Assembly (NCBI GenBank): GCA_016926975.1 | Contig: JAFGNP010000062.1 | Location: 1-36,710, forward strand | Origin: Coriobacteriia bacterium | GTDB lineage: Bacteria > Actinomycetota > Coriobacteriia > Anaerosomatales > Anaerosomataceae | Reading direction: 5' to 3' | DNA length: 36,710 nt | Shown: positions 17,061 through 26,903 of the stretch, in pieces | Position numbering within the stretch: position 1 is the stretch's first letter | Layout: every line of letters begins with the position of its first letter | Position numbers and translations under genes: made by a program | Notes under the pieces: generated by a model | Database searches by the model: none | What the model saw: only the letters and a program-made list of their open reading frames with translations | Told to the model about the DNA's origin: nothing

Positions 17061-17947
17061 TACGTCTGTTCGCAGCCGGGTGGAGTGAGCAGCAAGGGTG
17101 TTGACGATTCCCTGATCACCGCACTTGTGACGGAATCGAACGCTCGGTCTATCGTGTCGTGACATCGGGGTGCGAGCACTATCACGCTGTACTGCCCGGA
17201 GGCCGCGAGCCGGGGGACTATCTCGTCGGGTTCACCCCTGGCTATCGTAGTGTTGACGTCCCGGACATTAGCGGCGCGCGCCCGAGTTGCGAGCATATCG
17301 AGCATAGTCCGCGTGCGCGCTTCGCTAGCGTTTCTGTTCGCCTCGAAGGACATCTCGACTACGTGCAGTATCTCGAGTCTGCCTATCCCCCGTTCGGCAA
17401 GATCGAATGTGAGCGCACACGCCGGGTCTGCCGACTTCACCAGGTCTGTCGGCACCAGAACCGAGGAAAGGAGCCGGGCGCACGCGAGTTTGCCGGTCTC
17501 GGCGTCGACTGCGACCGTACTCGGTGCTAGTAGGACCGGTGCGGGACTCAGCCGGATGACGTCTGAGCTGATGCTTCCGGAGAAACCTGTGTGGAACAGG
17601 CCCTGGCCATGCGTGCCCATCACGATCAGGCCGACTCCTCGCTCCACGGCCAGTGACGCTATCGCGTGCGGGGGGTACCCGAATGGCGTCTCGACGTGTG
17701 TTCGGATACCTGCGGCTTCCAGGGACTCGACCTGACGCTCGAATTCCACATCATCGGCGGAGGAGGGGCCGTGTTCGAGGTCGATGACATGAACAAGGAC
17801 GGCATCGCGTACCCCTATTGATCGTAGGGCGCCGGCGCAAGCGACGATTCCTTCAGATGATGGGCCGAGATCCGTTGCGACGAGGGCGCTCGTGAACACG
17901 GACGTCACCTCCTCGACTCTCATGTCATACGAAGGTATTACCCTCAT
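17039..17947 (-). CDS. tandem universal stress protein (two Usp domains)
   Basis: Repeated Usp signatures 'VLVHVIDLEHG...IVMGTHGQGLFHTGFSGSISSDVIRLSPAPVLL' and a second copy from 'SSVLVPTDLVKSADPACAL'; start could be 17923. Confidence 0.85.
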   Translation of the reverse strand: MRVIPSYDMRVEEVTSVFTSALVATDLGPSSEGIVACAGALRSIGVRDAVLVHVIDLEHGPSSADDVEFERQVESLEAAGIRTHVETPFGYPPHAIASLAVERGVGLIVMGTHGQGLFHTGFSGSISSDVIRLSPAPVLLAPSTVAVDAETGKLACARLLSSVLVPTDLVKSADPACALTFDLAERGIGRLEILHVVEMSFEANRNASEARTRTMLDMLATRARAANVRDVNTTIARGEPDEIVPRLAASGQYSVIVLAPRCHDTIDRAFDSVTSAVIRESSTPLLLTPPGCEQTYQPLGNT

Positions 17948-18072
17948 TCAGGGAGAAGCGTGCAGCCACGGGCCGGAAGCGCCTGTCTCGCTGTTCGTGC
18001 CGCTTGCCGGATTATGACACTGCATGTCAGCGCAAGCTGCTATAGTGATTCTACTCACAAGAATGATTCGAG

Positions 18073-18531
18073 TTGGGGGGCGTTACTGGCCACGATGATG
18101 CCTCCGGCATCAGGGTGGTCGAGAAGAGAGGGGGCGCACGGTTCGTGCGCCTGGAGTCACCGGGAAGGTCTGCTTTGTACGATCTTGAAGGTGTCCTCGG
18201 CCCTGCAGTCATGGAGTTCGTCGACCAGCACGTCCGCTCCCTGCTGACGTGGGATGTCCTGGTCTTCTTCCACCGCAACCCTGATGCGGTGCTGGATATG
18301 GACGGTCTTGCGTCCAGGCTGGGGCGTCGGGCCGAGGAGCTCGAACCCGAGATCGACATTCTGTGCGATGGGCACATCCTCTCGCGTGCGGGAGGTCTCA
18401 TCCGCTACAACCCCTCGGCCGAGATGCGAGATACGGTCGCCCGGTTCGTGGAGAGCTGTCAGGACCGTAGCCGTCGGCTTGCGCTGATCGCGCTGGTGCT
18501 GCACAAGATCAACCCCGGCATCAGCGCTTGA
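18073..18531 (+). CDS. hypothetical protein with possible winged-helix-like region
   Basis: 'ALYDLEGVLGPAVMEFVDQHVRSLLTWDVLVFFHRNPDAVLDMDGLASRLGRRAEELEPEIDILCDGHILSRAGGLIRYNPS'; TTG start uncertain. Confidence 0.6.
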   Translation: MGGVTGHDDASGIRVVEKRGGARFVRLESPGRSALYDLEGVLGPAVMEFVDQHVRSLLTWDVLVFFHRNPDAVLDMDGLASRLGRRAEELEPEIDILCDGHILSRAGGLIRYNPSAEMRDTVARFVESCQDRSRRLALIALVLHKINPGISA

Positions 18532-18574
18532 TCCGGATGCCGCGCGCAAGGTGTTTCCTGCTACGCTTACTCTC

Positions 18575-19900
18575 ATGAGCGGCACGCTGGGTGAGATCCT
18601 TCTTGTGATCGGTCTGGTTGCGCTGAACGGGTATTTCGCCGCAGCCGAGATCTCGCTGGTCAGTGCCCGCCGCGCCGCGCTGAAGATGGAAGCGGACGAT
18701 GGATCGCAGCGCGCCCGAGCGGTCCTGCGCCTTACCGAAGACCCGTCCCGCTTTCTTGCGGCCATTCAAGTGGGAATCACACTGGTCGGTTTCGGTGCGG
18801 CTTCGACGGCGGCGGTGACTCTGGCCGAGCCCGTAGCGCGCTGGCTGAGTTCGCTCGGAGTGGGAGCGATAAGCTCGGTCTCCTCCGGCCTTGCAGTGTT
18901 CCTCGTTACGCTGGTCATCTCGTATCTCACGCTGGTGTTCGGAGAATTGGCGCCCAAGCGTCTCGGTCTTCAGCGTGCGGAGGCTGTGGCCAAGGCTGTG
19001 TCGGGACCGATAATGTTCCTGCAGACGGTCACGTCTCCTCTGATCTGGATCCTCGCGCGGTCCACAGACGCTGCTGCGCGACTTCTGGGAGTGCGGCCCG
19101 GTTCGGTTCGGCCGGGAGTCACCGAAGAGGAGATCAAACTCCTGGTGACCGAGCAGGGGACGCTGCTCGAAGATGAGAAGCGGATGATTCATGAGATCTT
19201 CGAACTCGGCGACATGGTCGCGAAGGAGATCATGGTCCCCCGTGTCGACACGGTGATGCTCGAGGACACGATGGTGCTGAGTGAGGCGATCGAGCTCTTC
19301 GGCGACTCGGGGTACTCGCGGTTGCCGGTCTACCACGGAGATCAGGACACCATCAAAGGGATAGCGATGCTGAAGGACCTCGTTGGACCGGCGTCCCAGG
19401 GCCGACTGTCCGAGCCGATCGCTCACTACGTTCGCCCCGCGGTGTTCGTGCCGGAGACGAAGCCTATCCTCGTCATGCTCAAAGACATGCAGGATGCGCA
19501 CAATCACCTCGCGATCGTGGTGGATGAGTACGGAGGGACGGCGGGCCTCGTGACGATCGAGGACATCGTCGAAGAGATCATCGGGGAGATCGCCGACGAG
19601 TTCGACCGCGAGAGGCGCTACATAACCGCACTCGGCCCGGGAGAATGGGTGGTCGATGGTCTGCTGTCGGTACATGAGGCGAACGAGACTCTCGGATGGG
19701 ATCTTCCGCTCTCCGAGGAGTACGAGACAGTAGCCGGATGGGTTCTCGTGGAGCTCGGGCACATACCGGTGGGCGGCGAGACGGTGAACCATCACGGGCT
19801 TGAGGTGCGCGTCGACTCGGTCCGCCGGAGGAGGATAGCCCGACTTCGGGTATCAAAGACGACGGAAGTCGCTGAAGAAGCAGGACGGGCGTCCGACTGA
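18575..19900 (+). CDS. CNNM/CorC-type (HlyC) transporter with CBS pair
   Basis: 'LVIGLVALNGYFAAAEISLVSARRAALKMEADDGSQRARAVLRL', CBS pair, 'LAIVVDEYGGTAGLVTIEDIVEEIIGEIADEFD'. Confidence 0.92.
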   Translation: MSGTLGEILLVIGLVALNGYFAAAEISLVSARRAALKMEADDGSQRARAVLRLTEDPSRFLAAIQVGITLVGFGAASTAAVTLAEPVARWLSSLGVGAISSVSSGLAVFLVTLVISYLTLVFGELAPKRLGLQRAEAVAKAVSGPIMFLQTVTSPLIWILARSTDAAARLLGVRPGSVRPGVTEEEIKLLVTEQGTLLEDEKRMIHEIFELGDMVAKEIMVPRVDTVMLEDTMVLSEAIELFGDSGYSRLPVYHGDQDTIKGIAMLKDLVGPASQGRLSEPIAHYVRPAVFVPETKPILVMLKDMQDAHNHLAIVVDEYGGTAGLVTIEDIVEEIIGEIADEFDRERRYITALGPGEWVVDGLLSVHEANETLGWDLPLSEEYETVAGWVLVELGHIPVGGETVNHHGLEVRVDSVRRRRIARLRVSKTTEVAEEAGRASD

Positions 19901-19935
19901 CCTGCGGCGTCCGCTGGGGTCTGTCGCGAAAGCTG

Positions 19936-21156
19936 GTGATTCAGGTGTCTGACGAGTTGCTTCCCGAGCCTGACCTGGAGGGTGCGCCTCCTTCACAAGA
20001 TGTTCCAGCGGCACCTGCCGGCTCTCCGGAGTCCGAACAGACGACTTTACCCTCGGCAGAATCCGGTGCTCGGCGCAGTCCGGCCGCTCTGCGATGGGGC
20101 GTCGCTCTCGTTCTCTTGGGGCTGGCTCTGCTCGTCAACCAGTTCGCACCGGGAGTCCGGCTGTGGCAGTACTGGCCGCTGATCGTTGTCGCGGTCGGTG
20201 TCCGCGGGGTGTTCGGCCCGAAGGGTGGTCCGTGGACCATCAGGCATCCTGCAGAGGGGCTCGTGACAGTCGCCTTCGGTCTGGTCTTGCTCGGGCAGAT
20301 GACAGGCTATCTGGGGTGGAACGTCTGGCTCAGCATCCTGCAGCTGTGGCCGCTTCTGCTGGTCTCTGTGGGTCTGGAGATCATGGGCAAGGGCCTGCAT
20401 AGCGAGTGGATTCGGGCCCTCGGAAGCGTGGTCGTGATCGGCGGACTTGCGTATGGCTCGTTGGTGATGACCGCGACCGGAGGATGGCCGCCATCGATTC
20501 TGCCTGTGGGCGAGAGCGAGCCGTTCGAGTACTCCGCGGCCCACGAGTCCGGTGTGGAAGAGGGCAAGGCCGAAATCAGGGGAGGGGTCGGTGCTCTGAG
20601 TGTGAAGGCGGGCAGGAATCTGGTCACCGCCGAGGGCCGCTCGCCGTTCGAGCCGGACTTCAAGGCGGAGATCCGCGGGCGCCGTGCGGATGTCAGCGCC
20701 AGCCTCGGGTCGGACACGTGGGGCCCTGTCGGGATCGACGCCAGGCTGGATGTCTCGCTCGACAGGCAGGTGCGCTGGGACGTGGATGTAGACGCGGGTG
20801 TGACGCAATACGAAATCGATCTGAGTGAACTCGAGATCGGCGCACTCGATCTCGACGCAGGCGTGTCCGACGGAGTCCTGGTCCTCGGACCATCGTCTCG
20901 CGCCGGAGGTGAGGACCCTGTTGTGGCCATCATAGATGCGGGTGTCTCGTCTCTGAGGATAAGGGTGCCCGAGGGCGATGACGTTCGGTTGGTTATCGGA
21001 CAAGGACTTACGAGTGTCGACACGAAAGGCGACTGGACCAGCAGCCGGGACGGAGATGCGCGCGTCTACGAGAGCGACGGCTTCCGGGGCGACGGGGCTT
21101 ACTGGGACATCCGGATCGAGGCCGGAATCGGCGGAGTGACCGTCGAGTACTACTAG
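19936..21156 (+). CDS. LiaF/DUF5668-like membrane protein with C-terminal beta-rich adhesin-like domain
   Basis: Small TM segments 'ALRWGVALVLLGLALLVNQFAPGVRLWQYWPLIVVAVGVRGVF' plus a repetitive Asp-rich C-terminal region. Confidence 0.65.
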   Translation: MIQVSDELLPEPDLEGAPPSQDVPAAPAGSPESEQTTLPSAESGARRSPAALRWGVALVLLGLALLVNQFAPGVRLWQYWPLIVVAVGVRGVFGPKGGPWTIRHPAEGLVTVAFGLVLLGQMTGYLGWNVWLSILQLWPLLLVSVGLEIMGKGLHSEWIRALGSVVVIGGLAYGSLVMTATGGWPPSILPVGESEPFEYSAAHESGVEEGKAEIRGGVGALSVKAGRNLVTAEGRSPFEPDFKAEIRGRRADVSASLGSDTWGPVGIDARLDVSLDRQVRWDVDVDAGVTQYEIDLSELEIGALDLDAGVSDGVLVLGPSSRAGGEDPVVAIIDAGVSSLRIRVPEGDDVRLVIGQGLTSVDTKGDWTSSRDGDARVYESDGFRGDGAYWDIRIEAGIGGVTVEYY

Positions 21157-21168
21157 GAGGCTGAAGAC

Positions 21169-21642
21169 GTGACTGACGAGCATGAGCGGTCTGAGGGTCC
21201 CGGCAGCGATCGGGATTCGAGGGGCTGGATCATCGTGGGGCTCGTTCTGATTCTCGCGGGGCTTCTCTTGGGCGCGCGCGGCCTCGGACTGGTGTCCTGG
21301 CCGTTCGGCGTCGTCTGGGAGGTGTTCAACAAGGCGAGGCTCGGCGTCGGAGTCCTGCTGGTCGGTGTGCTCCTCATCGTTTGGGCGCAGTCCGGTCGCG
21401 CCGTCCCGGGTCCGCGGCAGGCAACGAAGTTGTATCGGTCGACGAAGGACAAGTGGGTCGCAGGAGTACTGGGCGGTCTTGCCGAGTACTTCGGCTTCGA
21501 TTCCACGCTGCTGCGGCTTGTCTTCATGGCGCTGGTGTTGTTCTTCAACGCAGGAGGCCTGATCGTGGCCTACATCGTGATGGCTGTCTTGGTGCCTCAA
21601 TCACCGGGTGCGCTTGACGCTGACCGTTTGGGGGCCGAGTGA
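21169..21642 (+). CDS. PspC-domain membrane protein
   Basis: 'KLYRSTKDKWVAGVLGGLAEYFGFDSTLLRLVFMALVLFFNAGGLIVAYIVMAVLVP' is PspC-like. Confidence 0.88.
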   Translation: MTDEHERSEGPGSDRDSRGWIIVGLVLILAGLLLGARGLGLVSWPFGVVWEVFNKARLGVGVLLVGVLLIVWAQSGRAVPGPRQATKLYRSTKDKWVAGVLGGLAEYFGFDSTLLRLVFMALVLFFNAGGLIVAYIVMAVLVPQSPGALDADRLGAE

Positions 21643-22472
21643 GCCCGGGCGACCGCAACGAGGAGCGGGAGTACGACGAGCTGGTGGATTGGGAATCGCG
21701 GCTCGCGCGCGAGGGCCCGTTCTTCAAGCGTCTGTTCGTGGAGCGTGGAGTTCGGTCAGTCGCCGACGTGGGAGCAGGAAGCGCTCGCCATTCGATCATG
21801 TTCCGCTCGTGGGGCCTGGAGGTATGGGCCATCGACCCGAGCGCGGACATGCTAGCTCTCGCCCGCGAGAACGTGTCGCGACTCGGAAGCGATGTGCGGG
21901 TGATCGAGGGCCGTTTCGGCGAAGTGGCCGGAATAGTCGGCAGACCGGTGGATGCTCTCACCTGCACCGGCAACGCGCTTCCGCACGTACGATCGCTTGA
22001 TGGGCTGCGCGAGGCGCTCGATGATTTTGCCGCCGTGCTGCTCCCCGGCGGTGTGCTGGTGCTCCACTACCTGAATCACGATCGGCTGCTCTCGAAACGC
22101 ATCCGGACCATGACGCCCGTGTTCCGCGAGACGCCTTCTGGCGACAAGTTCTTCCTGCGCCTGCTCGACTACACACCCTCCGGCGATGGCGTGCTCTTCG
22201 ACTTCGTCACGCTGGTGCGCGATGCGAGTGTCAGGGATACGCCTCACACCATCGATAGCTGGCCGAAAACACTGGAAGACGATCCGTCGGGCGGTTGGAC
22301 GCTGCGGTCTCGCCGCTCGCTACACTTCGCCATGCCGCTGGCATTGATGACGGCAGAACTGGAGCGCGCCGGGTTCACCGAGGTGCGCGCGTTCGGCGAT
22401 CATGGAGGGCGTGAGTTCGAGATCGACAGCGACGAGAGCGTCATCGTAGTGGCGACAAGAGCGGCAGGCTAA
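21639..22472 (+). CDS. class I SAM-dependent methyltransferase
   Basis: 'VADVGAGSARHSIMFRSWGLEVWAIDPSADMLALARENV' motif I region. Confidence 0.85.
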   Translation: MSPGDRNEEREYDELVDWESRLAREGPFFKRLFVERGVRSVADVGAGSARHSIMFRSWGLEVWAIDPSADMLALARENVSRLGSDVRVIEGRFGEVAGIVGRPVDALTCTGNALPHVRSLDGLREALDDFAAVLLPGGVLVLHYLNHDRLLSKRIRTMTPVFRETPSGDKFFLRLLDYTPSGDGVLFDFVTLVRDASVRDTPHTIDSWPKTLEDDPSGGWTLRSRRSLHFAMPLALMTAELERAGFTEVRAFGDHGGREFEIDSDESVIVVATRAAG

Positions 22473-23134
22473 CTTCCCTCAGCGCAAAGACGTCTACCGA
22501 GAAGGCAGCGTCGACCCAGGGCACGTTCGCATCGGTCGACGGGCTTGGTGAGACCAGGGGGTATCTCCCCGGCACGGCCTGAGGCCAGTTCTGCAAAGAG
22601 GTGGCACAGAGGGAGGCCCGCGACGTTCTGGAAGCATTCGTCGTCGGCGACACTCGCAAGATGGTGTTCGATGTTGTACGCACCTGCGCAGCCGAGGCAC
22701 TCCTCACCGCCGACCCATGCCTCGATCGTCGTCTCCGGCAGCGAGAGCATCGTGACCGGCGTTGTGACCGCGAAGACGTCCGGTTGCGCTGCACCTGGCG
22801 GGAGGATCGCTGCGCCGGTAATCACTTCGTGCACCCCGCCCGAGAGCGCATGGAGCATCCTTCTGGCATCGTCACGATCCGCGGGCTTGCCGAGGACCTG
22901 CCCCCTGTCGATGACGATCGTGTCGAAGGCAAGTACCAGGCCAGTGGCTCCTCGACCGCGGACAGCCAGTGCCTTGTCCGCCGCCACGGAACACGCGAGG
23001 GCGTCGGGCGGTAGAGGTGCGGTAAGGTCTTCGTCCACATCGGCGACGGACACCGCGACAGGCAGCCCGAGCCAGGCGACGAGACGCCGCCTGCGCGGTG
23101 ACGCCGATGCAAGTACGAGTGAGGGGGCTGCCAT
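22469..23134 (-). CDS. maf: Maf-like nucleotide pyrophosphatase
   Basis: 'LVLASASPRRRRLVAWLGLP', 'AFDTIVIDRGQVLGKPADRDDARRMLHALSGGVHEVITG', 'NVAGLPL'; ATG placed at 23134. Confidence 0.85.
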   Translation of the reverse strand: MAAPSLVLASASPRRRRLVAWLGLPVAVSVADVDEDLTAPLPPDALACSVAADKALAVRGRGATGLVLAFDTIVIDRGQVLGKPADRDDARRMLHALSGGVHEVITGAAILPPGAAQPDVFAVTTPVTMLSLPETTIEAWVGGEECLGCAGAYNIEHHLASVADDECFQNVAGLPLCHLFAELASGRAGEIPPGLTKPVDRCERALGRRCLLGRRLCAEGS

Positions 23135-23209
23135 GCCGGCGATAATAGCATCGCCAGGGGCTAAGCGGCATAATCGAGACGACGAGTAGGCCCATCGAGA
23201 AGAGACCGC

Positions 23210-25366
23210 ATGCGGGAAGAAGCGCACACAGAGGAAGAGGTGCCTGCGGCGGTTGAGGCTTTCGTCAAGCAGCTCCTCGTGGCGCACAAGGCCGCCAGGC
23301 TCTACCCGCCCGCAAGCGACATCCCGCGGGAGAGTGCCGCGGATCTGCTGACCATGTTGCACGAGCTTCTGAGAGAGCAGCCTGAGCTACGGTTTCATGT
23401 CACCAGGGACGCGTTGCTGTATGACGGTGTTCCGGTGTTGCCGGGCGCCCGGCCGTTCGAGTCTTTCGCACGCGAGTTGTACCAGCGCAATCTCGTCGAG
23501 TTGCGATTCCACGCCGGTGTTACTCCTAAGGAGGCAGTGGACTTCCTCCGCGTGCTCCAGGAGAGTCCTGACGCAATCACGGCGGCGGGTGGGATCGAGC
23601 AGAGGCTGTGGGACCAGCAGGTCGACGGCATCACGGTGCGCAGCGCTTCAACGAAGATCGTGGACACAGGGTTGACCGAAGAGCCCGGCGCCCAGGACTC
23701 CGATGAGAAGTGGCCGCCATCCAGGCAGCGTATCGACGAGCTCATAGACAGTGCATACGATGCAAGACCGCGCGATCACCGGACGCTGGTCAGATTCGCG
23801 CAGGACCCGAACCTTCTGTCTCGCTATCTGAACGAGTTCGTCTCCGAAGGTAGGGCAGGCAGGCCGCTGACCAATCTGATAGCGGGGAAGATCGTCTCTC
23901 TGGCGCATGCGGCGATGACCGAGCTCGACGAGGACCAGCCCGCCATCTTGCGCTCCATATCCGAGTCGCTACTCGACCTGGATCCGCAGGTTCGTCGGGA
24001 CGTGCTTGTCGATCGCCTGTTGCCCGAATCGAGGTTGGACGAGTCTGTCGCCGCGGTGATCCATCAGTTCGACACAGGCGAGCTGTGCAGGGCGCTCGTG
24101 GAGGGCATGGAGCCGGACCCGGTTTGCCGCGACGGGCTCTGCCGTGCGATTCGGAATCTGGCGATGATCAGCCTGCACCCGCGTGAAGAGGTACTTGAAG
24201 CAGCCTCCAAAGCGATGCGCGAGGCGGGTATGGATGCGGGATCCATCGCGGCGGTCGTCTCTGCTGCAGTGCCGGACCGGCTCAGTGTCGCGCAAGTTCG
24301 AGAGGCGTCCACCGGCAGTCTCGAGGAGATGCTGGGGGTTGTGGATCTGGCTCCGGTAGCGCAGGACGCAGTCGACGAAGGGGTTACGGAACTGCGAAGA
24401 GAGGTGGCCGAAGGCATCTCGAACGGTGACATCCTCGTAGCGGTTGTCACGCTTGTGAGCAGTGAGCGCCGACCTGAGATGTTCGCGTCGCTGATGAGCA
24501 TCATCGAGGACAGCATCGGGCTTCTCCTTGATATAGGCGAGTACGACGATGCCTCGGCGGTTGCGGGCGCACTGAAGGTTCTTGAAGACGACAAGTTTCT
24601 GGTCGTTGCTCAACGTGAGCGCGTACGTCTGGCGCTCGTCGAAATGGCCTCTCCGAGGCACATGCGAGAAGTGGTAGGAGCTATTCGTATCCACGCGCGC
24701 GGGACGGCAGAACACGAGTCTTGCAGACGTTTGATCACCACGCTCGGCGGGCTCGCGATCCCCCCCTTGCTTGAGGTCCTCGCAAACGAGCCAGACATGG
24801 CAGCGCGCAAGTTGCTGGTGGATGTGGTCTCGTCCATGGCTCCGCAACATATCGCCAAACTGGGCGAACGAACCTCCGATCCCCGGTGGTTCTTCGTGCG
24901 CAATGTCATCGCGATACTGGGCTCCACGCGAAGCGTCGACGCGCTGTCGCACTTGAACCGTACGCTCCGTCACGGCGACGCGCGTGTCAGGCGCGAGACG
25001 ATACGTGCTGTCGCGTCGATCAGGGACAGACTCTCCGAGGAGATGCTGTGTGCGGCCCTGTCCGACGAAGACGGCCAGAACGTCGCGCTTGCCGCCCGTT
25101 ATCTCGGCAACCTGGGGGCGAGCAACGCCGTCTCTGCGCTGGCGCTCGTGGCGCGCGGGGAGGGAAGGGGCGATCGTGAGTCGGCTTCACGCATCGAGGC
25201 CATTGAAGCATTGGGCAGGATAGGCACGCCGGCAGCCAAGACCGCGATCCAGGACGTCGCCAGGCAGCGTGGCATCTTGCGTACTGGCAGGTCCCGCGAG
25301 GTCCAGGCGGCTGCTGAAGCAGCGCTCGCCAGCATCGCGGAAGCGGAGAGGAGAGGAGGCAAGTGA
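23210..25366 (+). CDS. HEAT-repeat protein with N-terminal module shared with the adjacent HD-GYP protein
   Basis: C-terminal HEAT-like 'ALSHLNRTLRHGDARVRRETIRAVASI', 'ALSDEDGQNVALAARYLGNLGASNAVSALALVARG', 'RIEAIEALGRIGTPAAKTAI'. Confidence 0.75.
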   Translation: MREEAHTEEEVPAAVEAFVKQLLVAHKAARLYPPASDIPRESAADLLTMLHELLREQPELRFHVTRDALLYDGVPVLPGARPFESFARELYQRNLVELRFHAGVTPKEAVDFLRVLQESPDAITAAGGIEQRLWDQQVDGITVRSASTKIVDTGLTEEPGAQDSDEKWPPSRQRIDELIDSAYDARPRDHRTLVRFAQDPNLLSRYLNEFVSEGRAGRPLTNLIAGKIVSLAHAAMTELDEDQPAILRSISESLLDLDPQVRRDVLVDRLLPESRLDESVAAVIHQFDTGELCRALVEGMEPDPVCRDGLCRAIRNLAMISLHPREEVLEAASKAMREAGMDAGSIAAVVSAAVPDRLSVAQVREASTGSLEEMLGVVDLAPVAQDAVDEGVTELRREVAEGISNGDILVAVVTLVSSERRPEMFASLMSIIEDSIGLLLDIGEYDDASAVAGALKVLEDDKFLVVAQRERVRLALVEMASPRHMREVVGAIRIHARGTAEHESCRRLITTLGGLAIPPLLEVLANEPDMAARKLLVDVVSSMAPQHIAKLGERTSDPRWFFVRNVIAILGSTRSVDALSHLNRTLRHGDARVRRETIRAVASIRDRLSEEMLCAALSDEDGQNVALAARYLGNLGASNAVSALALVARGEGRGDRESASRIEAIEALGRIGTPAAKTAIQDVARQRGILRTGRSREVQAAAEAALASIAEAERRGGK

Positions 25367-26844
25367 TGTCGGACGACGGTCGCGCGAATGCTCCAGAGCC
25401 CGATGAGGCCCCTCTGGATCTCATACATGCCGAGACAGAGGAAGTCACGTCCGGCATCCATGGTTTCTCGGGCAGGCAGATCAGGCTCGCCCGGGATCTG
25501 CTCGCGCACCTGTACGCCCTTCGACGCGCGCGGCGCCTCTACCCACCTGAGCACCCGGCGGTTGCCGAGGCCGCCCGTGAGCTGTTCGAGGTTATCTCCG
25601 TTTACCACGAAGAGGGTGTCGACGTACCCCTCACTTTCTTCGAGGAGGAAGTGCTGCTGGGGGAGCACGTTCTTGCAGAGGACAGCGTGCTCTTCGACCA
25701 GCTCATCCGCGACATGACCGCAATCGGCGCGGGAAGCGTCGTCTTCTCGCGTGGTCTGACGGTCCAGGAGGTCGAGCGCTTCGCGGATGTCGTGGGATCG
25801 CGCTATGACGAGGTAGCGGCTCTCGAGAAGGGCATCACCACCTTGGTGGAGCGCGCGCCGATGCCCCATATACGCATCAGCGCTGTCAGCGTTGTAACAG
25901 AGGACATCACCTCCAGGGATGAAGACTCAGGGCAGGCCGCAAGGGCCGCCTACACCGGAGCGCTGGACTTGTTGAGGGAGCTCGAGCGGCTGATCAGGCA
26001 GAACCAGTCACTGAACGCGGGTCACATAAAGGGAACGGCGCACAGCCTGGTGGACAACGTCCTGCGCAACCGCTTGGCCATGCTTCAGCTCTCCGGCCTC
26101 AAGAGCTTCGACGAATACACGTTCTACCACTGCATCAACGTCGCGATCCTGTCATTGGCTCTTGGCTCCACGCTGAGCCGTGACTACAGGTTCCTCTCGT
26201 CCCTGGGGGTCGGAGCTCTCCTGCACGACATCGGCAAGATGTCGGTCGACATCGAGACACTCAACAAGACGACGCCACTGAGCAGTAGGGAGTGGGACGA
26301 GATCAGGGAGCATCCGGTGCGAGGCGCAGAGATGACCGCTCTGACCAAGGGGATCGACCGCTCATCGATGGTGTGTATCCTCGAACATCACATGCGCTAT
26401 GACCTCGGGGGTTATCCGTCGCGCGCCCCCCAACGCAAGCAGCACGTCACCAGCCGCATAGTCGCGGTTGCGGATGCTTACGACGCCATGACGTCTCAGC
26501 GCTCGTACAGTGCGGCGCGTATGCAAGACGAGGCGATGGGCATCGTGGTCAAGAGCGCCGGCACCGCGTTGGATCCGACGCTCGTGCGGCTGTTCGTGGA
26601 TATGCTCGGCCATTTTCCACCGCGCTCGGTGGTCTTGCTGAGCACGGGGGAGATAGCGATCGTGCTCAGCCCGGGCACGAGGGACCCAGAGCTTCCGACG
26701 GTGCGGATAATCGCGAACAGCGATGGAGGTTTCACGGACCCCATCGACATGGACTTGAGCGACGGTCTGCATGCCGAAGGTCGCTCGGTGGTCCGGTGCC
26801 TGGATCCTGCAGGCATGAACATCGATGTCGTTGACTTCCTCTGA
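25363..26844 (+). CDS. HD-GYP domain phosphodiesterase-like protein
   Basis: 'GALLHDIGKMSVDIETLNK', 'EHPVRGAEM', 'ILEHHMRYDLGGYP', 'SRIVAVADAYDAMTSQRSY'; ATGA-type overlap with the HEAT gene. Confidence 0.88.
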   Translation: MMSDDGRANAPEPDEAPLDLIHAETEEVTSGIHGFSGRQIRLARDLLAHLYALRRARRLYPPEHPAVAEAARELFEVISVYHEEGVDVPLTFFEEEVLLGEHVLAEDSVLFDQLIRDMTAIGAGSVVFSRGLTVQEVERFADVVGSRYDEVAALEKGITTLVERAPMPHIRISAVSVVTEDITSRDEDSGQAARAAYTGALDLLRELERLIRQNQSLNAGHIKGTAHSLVDNVLRNRLAMLQLSGLKSFDEYTFYHCINVAILSLALGSTLSRDYRFLSSLGVGALLHDIGKMSVDIETLNKTTPLSSREWDEIREHPVRGAEMTALTKGIDRSSMVCILEHHMRYDLGGYPSRAPQRKQHVTSRIVAVADAYDAMTSQRSYSAARMQDEAMGIVVKSAGTALDPTLVRLFVDMLGHFPPRSVVLLSTGEIAIVLSPGTRDPELPTVRIIANSDGGFTDPIDMDLSDGLHAEGRSVVRCLDPAGMNIDVVDFL

Positions 26845-26903
26845 CGTGGGAAGCCGCCCGAGCCTGGGTAACATACCGTGTACGGACTGCCCGGGGAGGA
26901 ACC

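Noticed and set aside
18521-19795. Minus-strand 424-aa ORF opposite the CNNM/CBS gene
   Set aside because: Antisense shadow of a clear CorC-like coding sequence.
20047-21600. Minus-strand 517-aa ORF
   Set aside because: Antisense to the LiaF-like and PspC genes; compositionally a shadow ORF.
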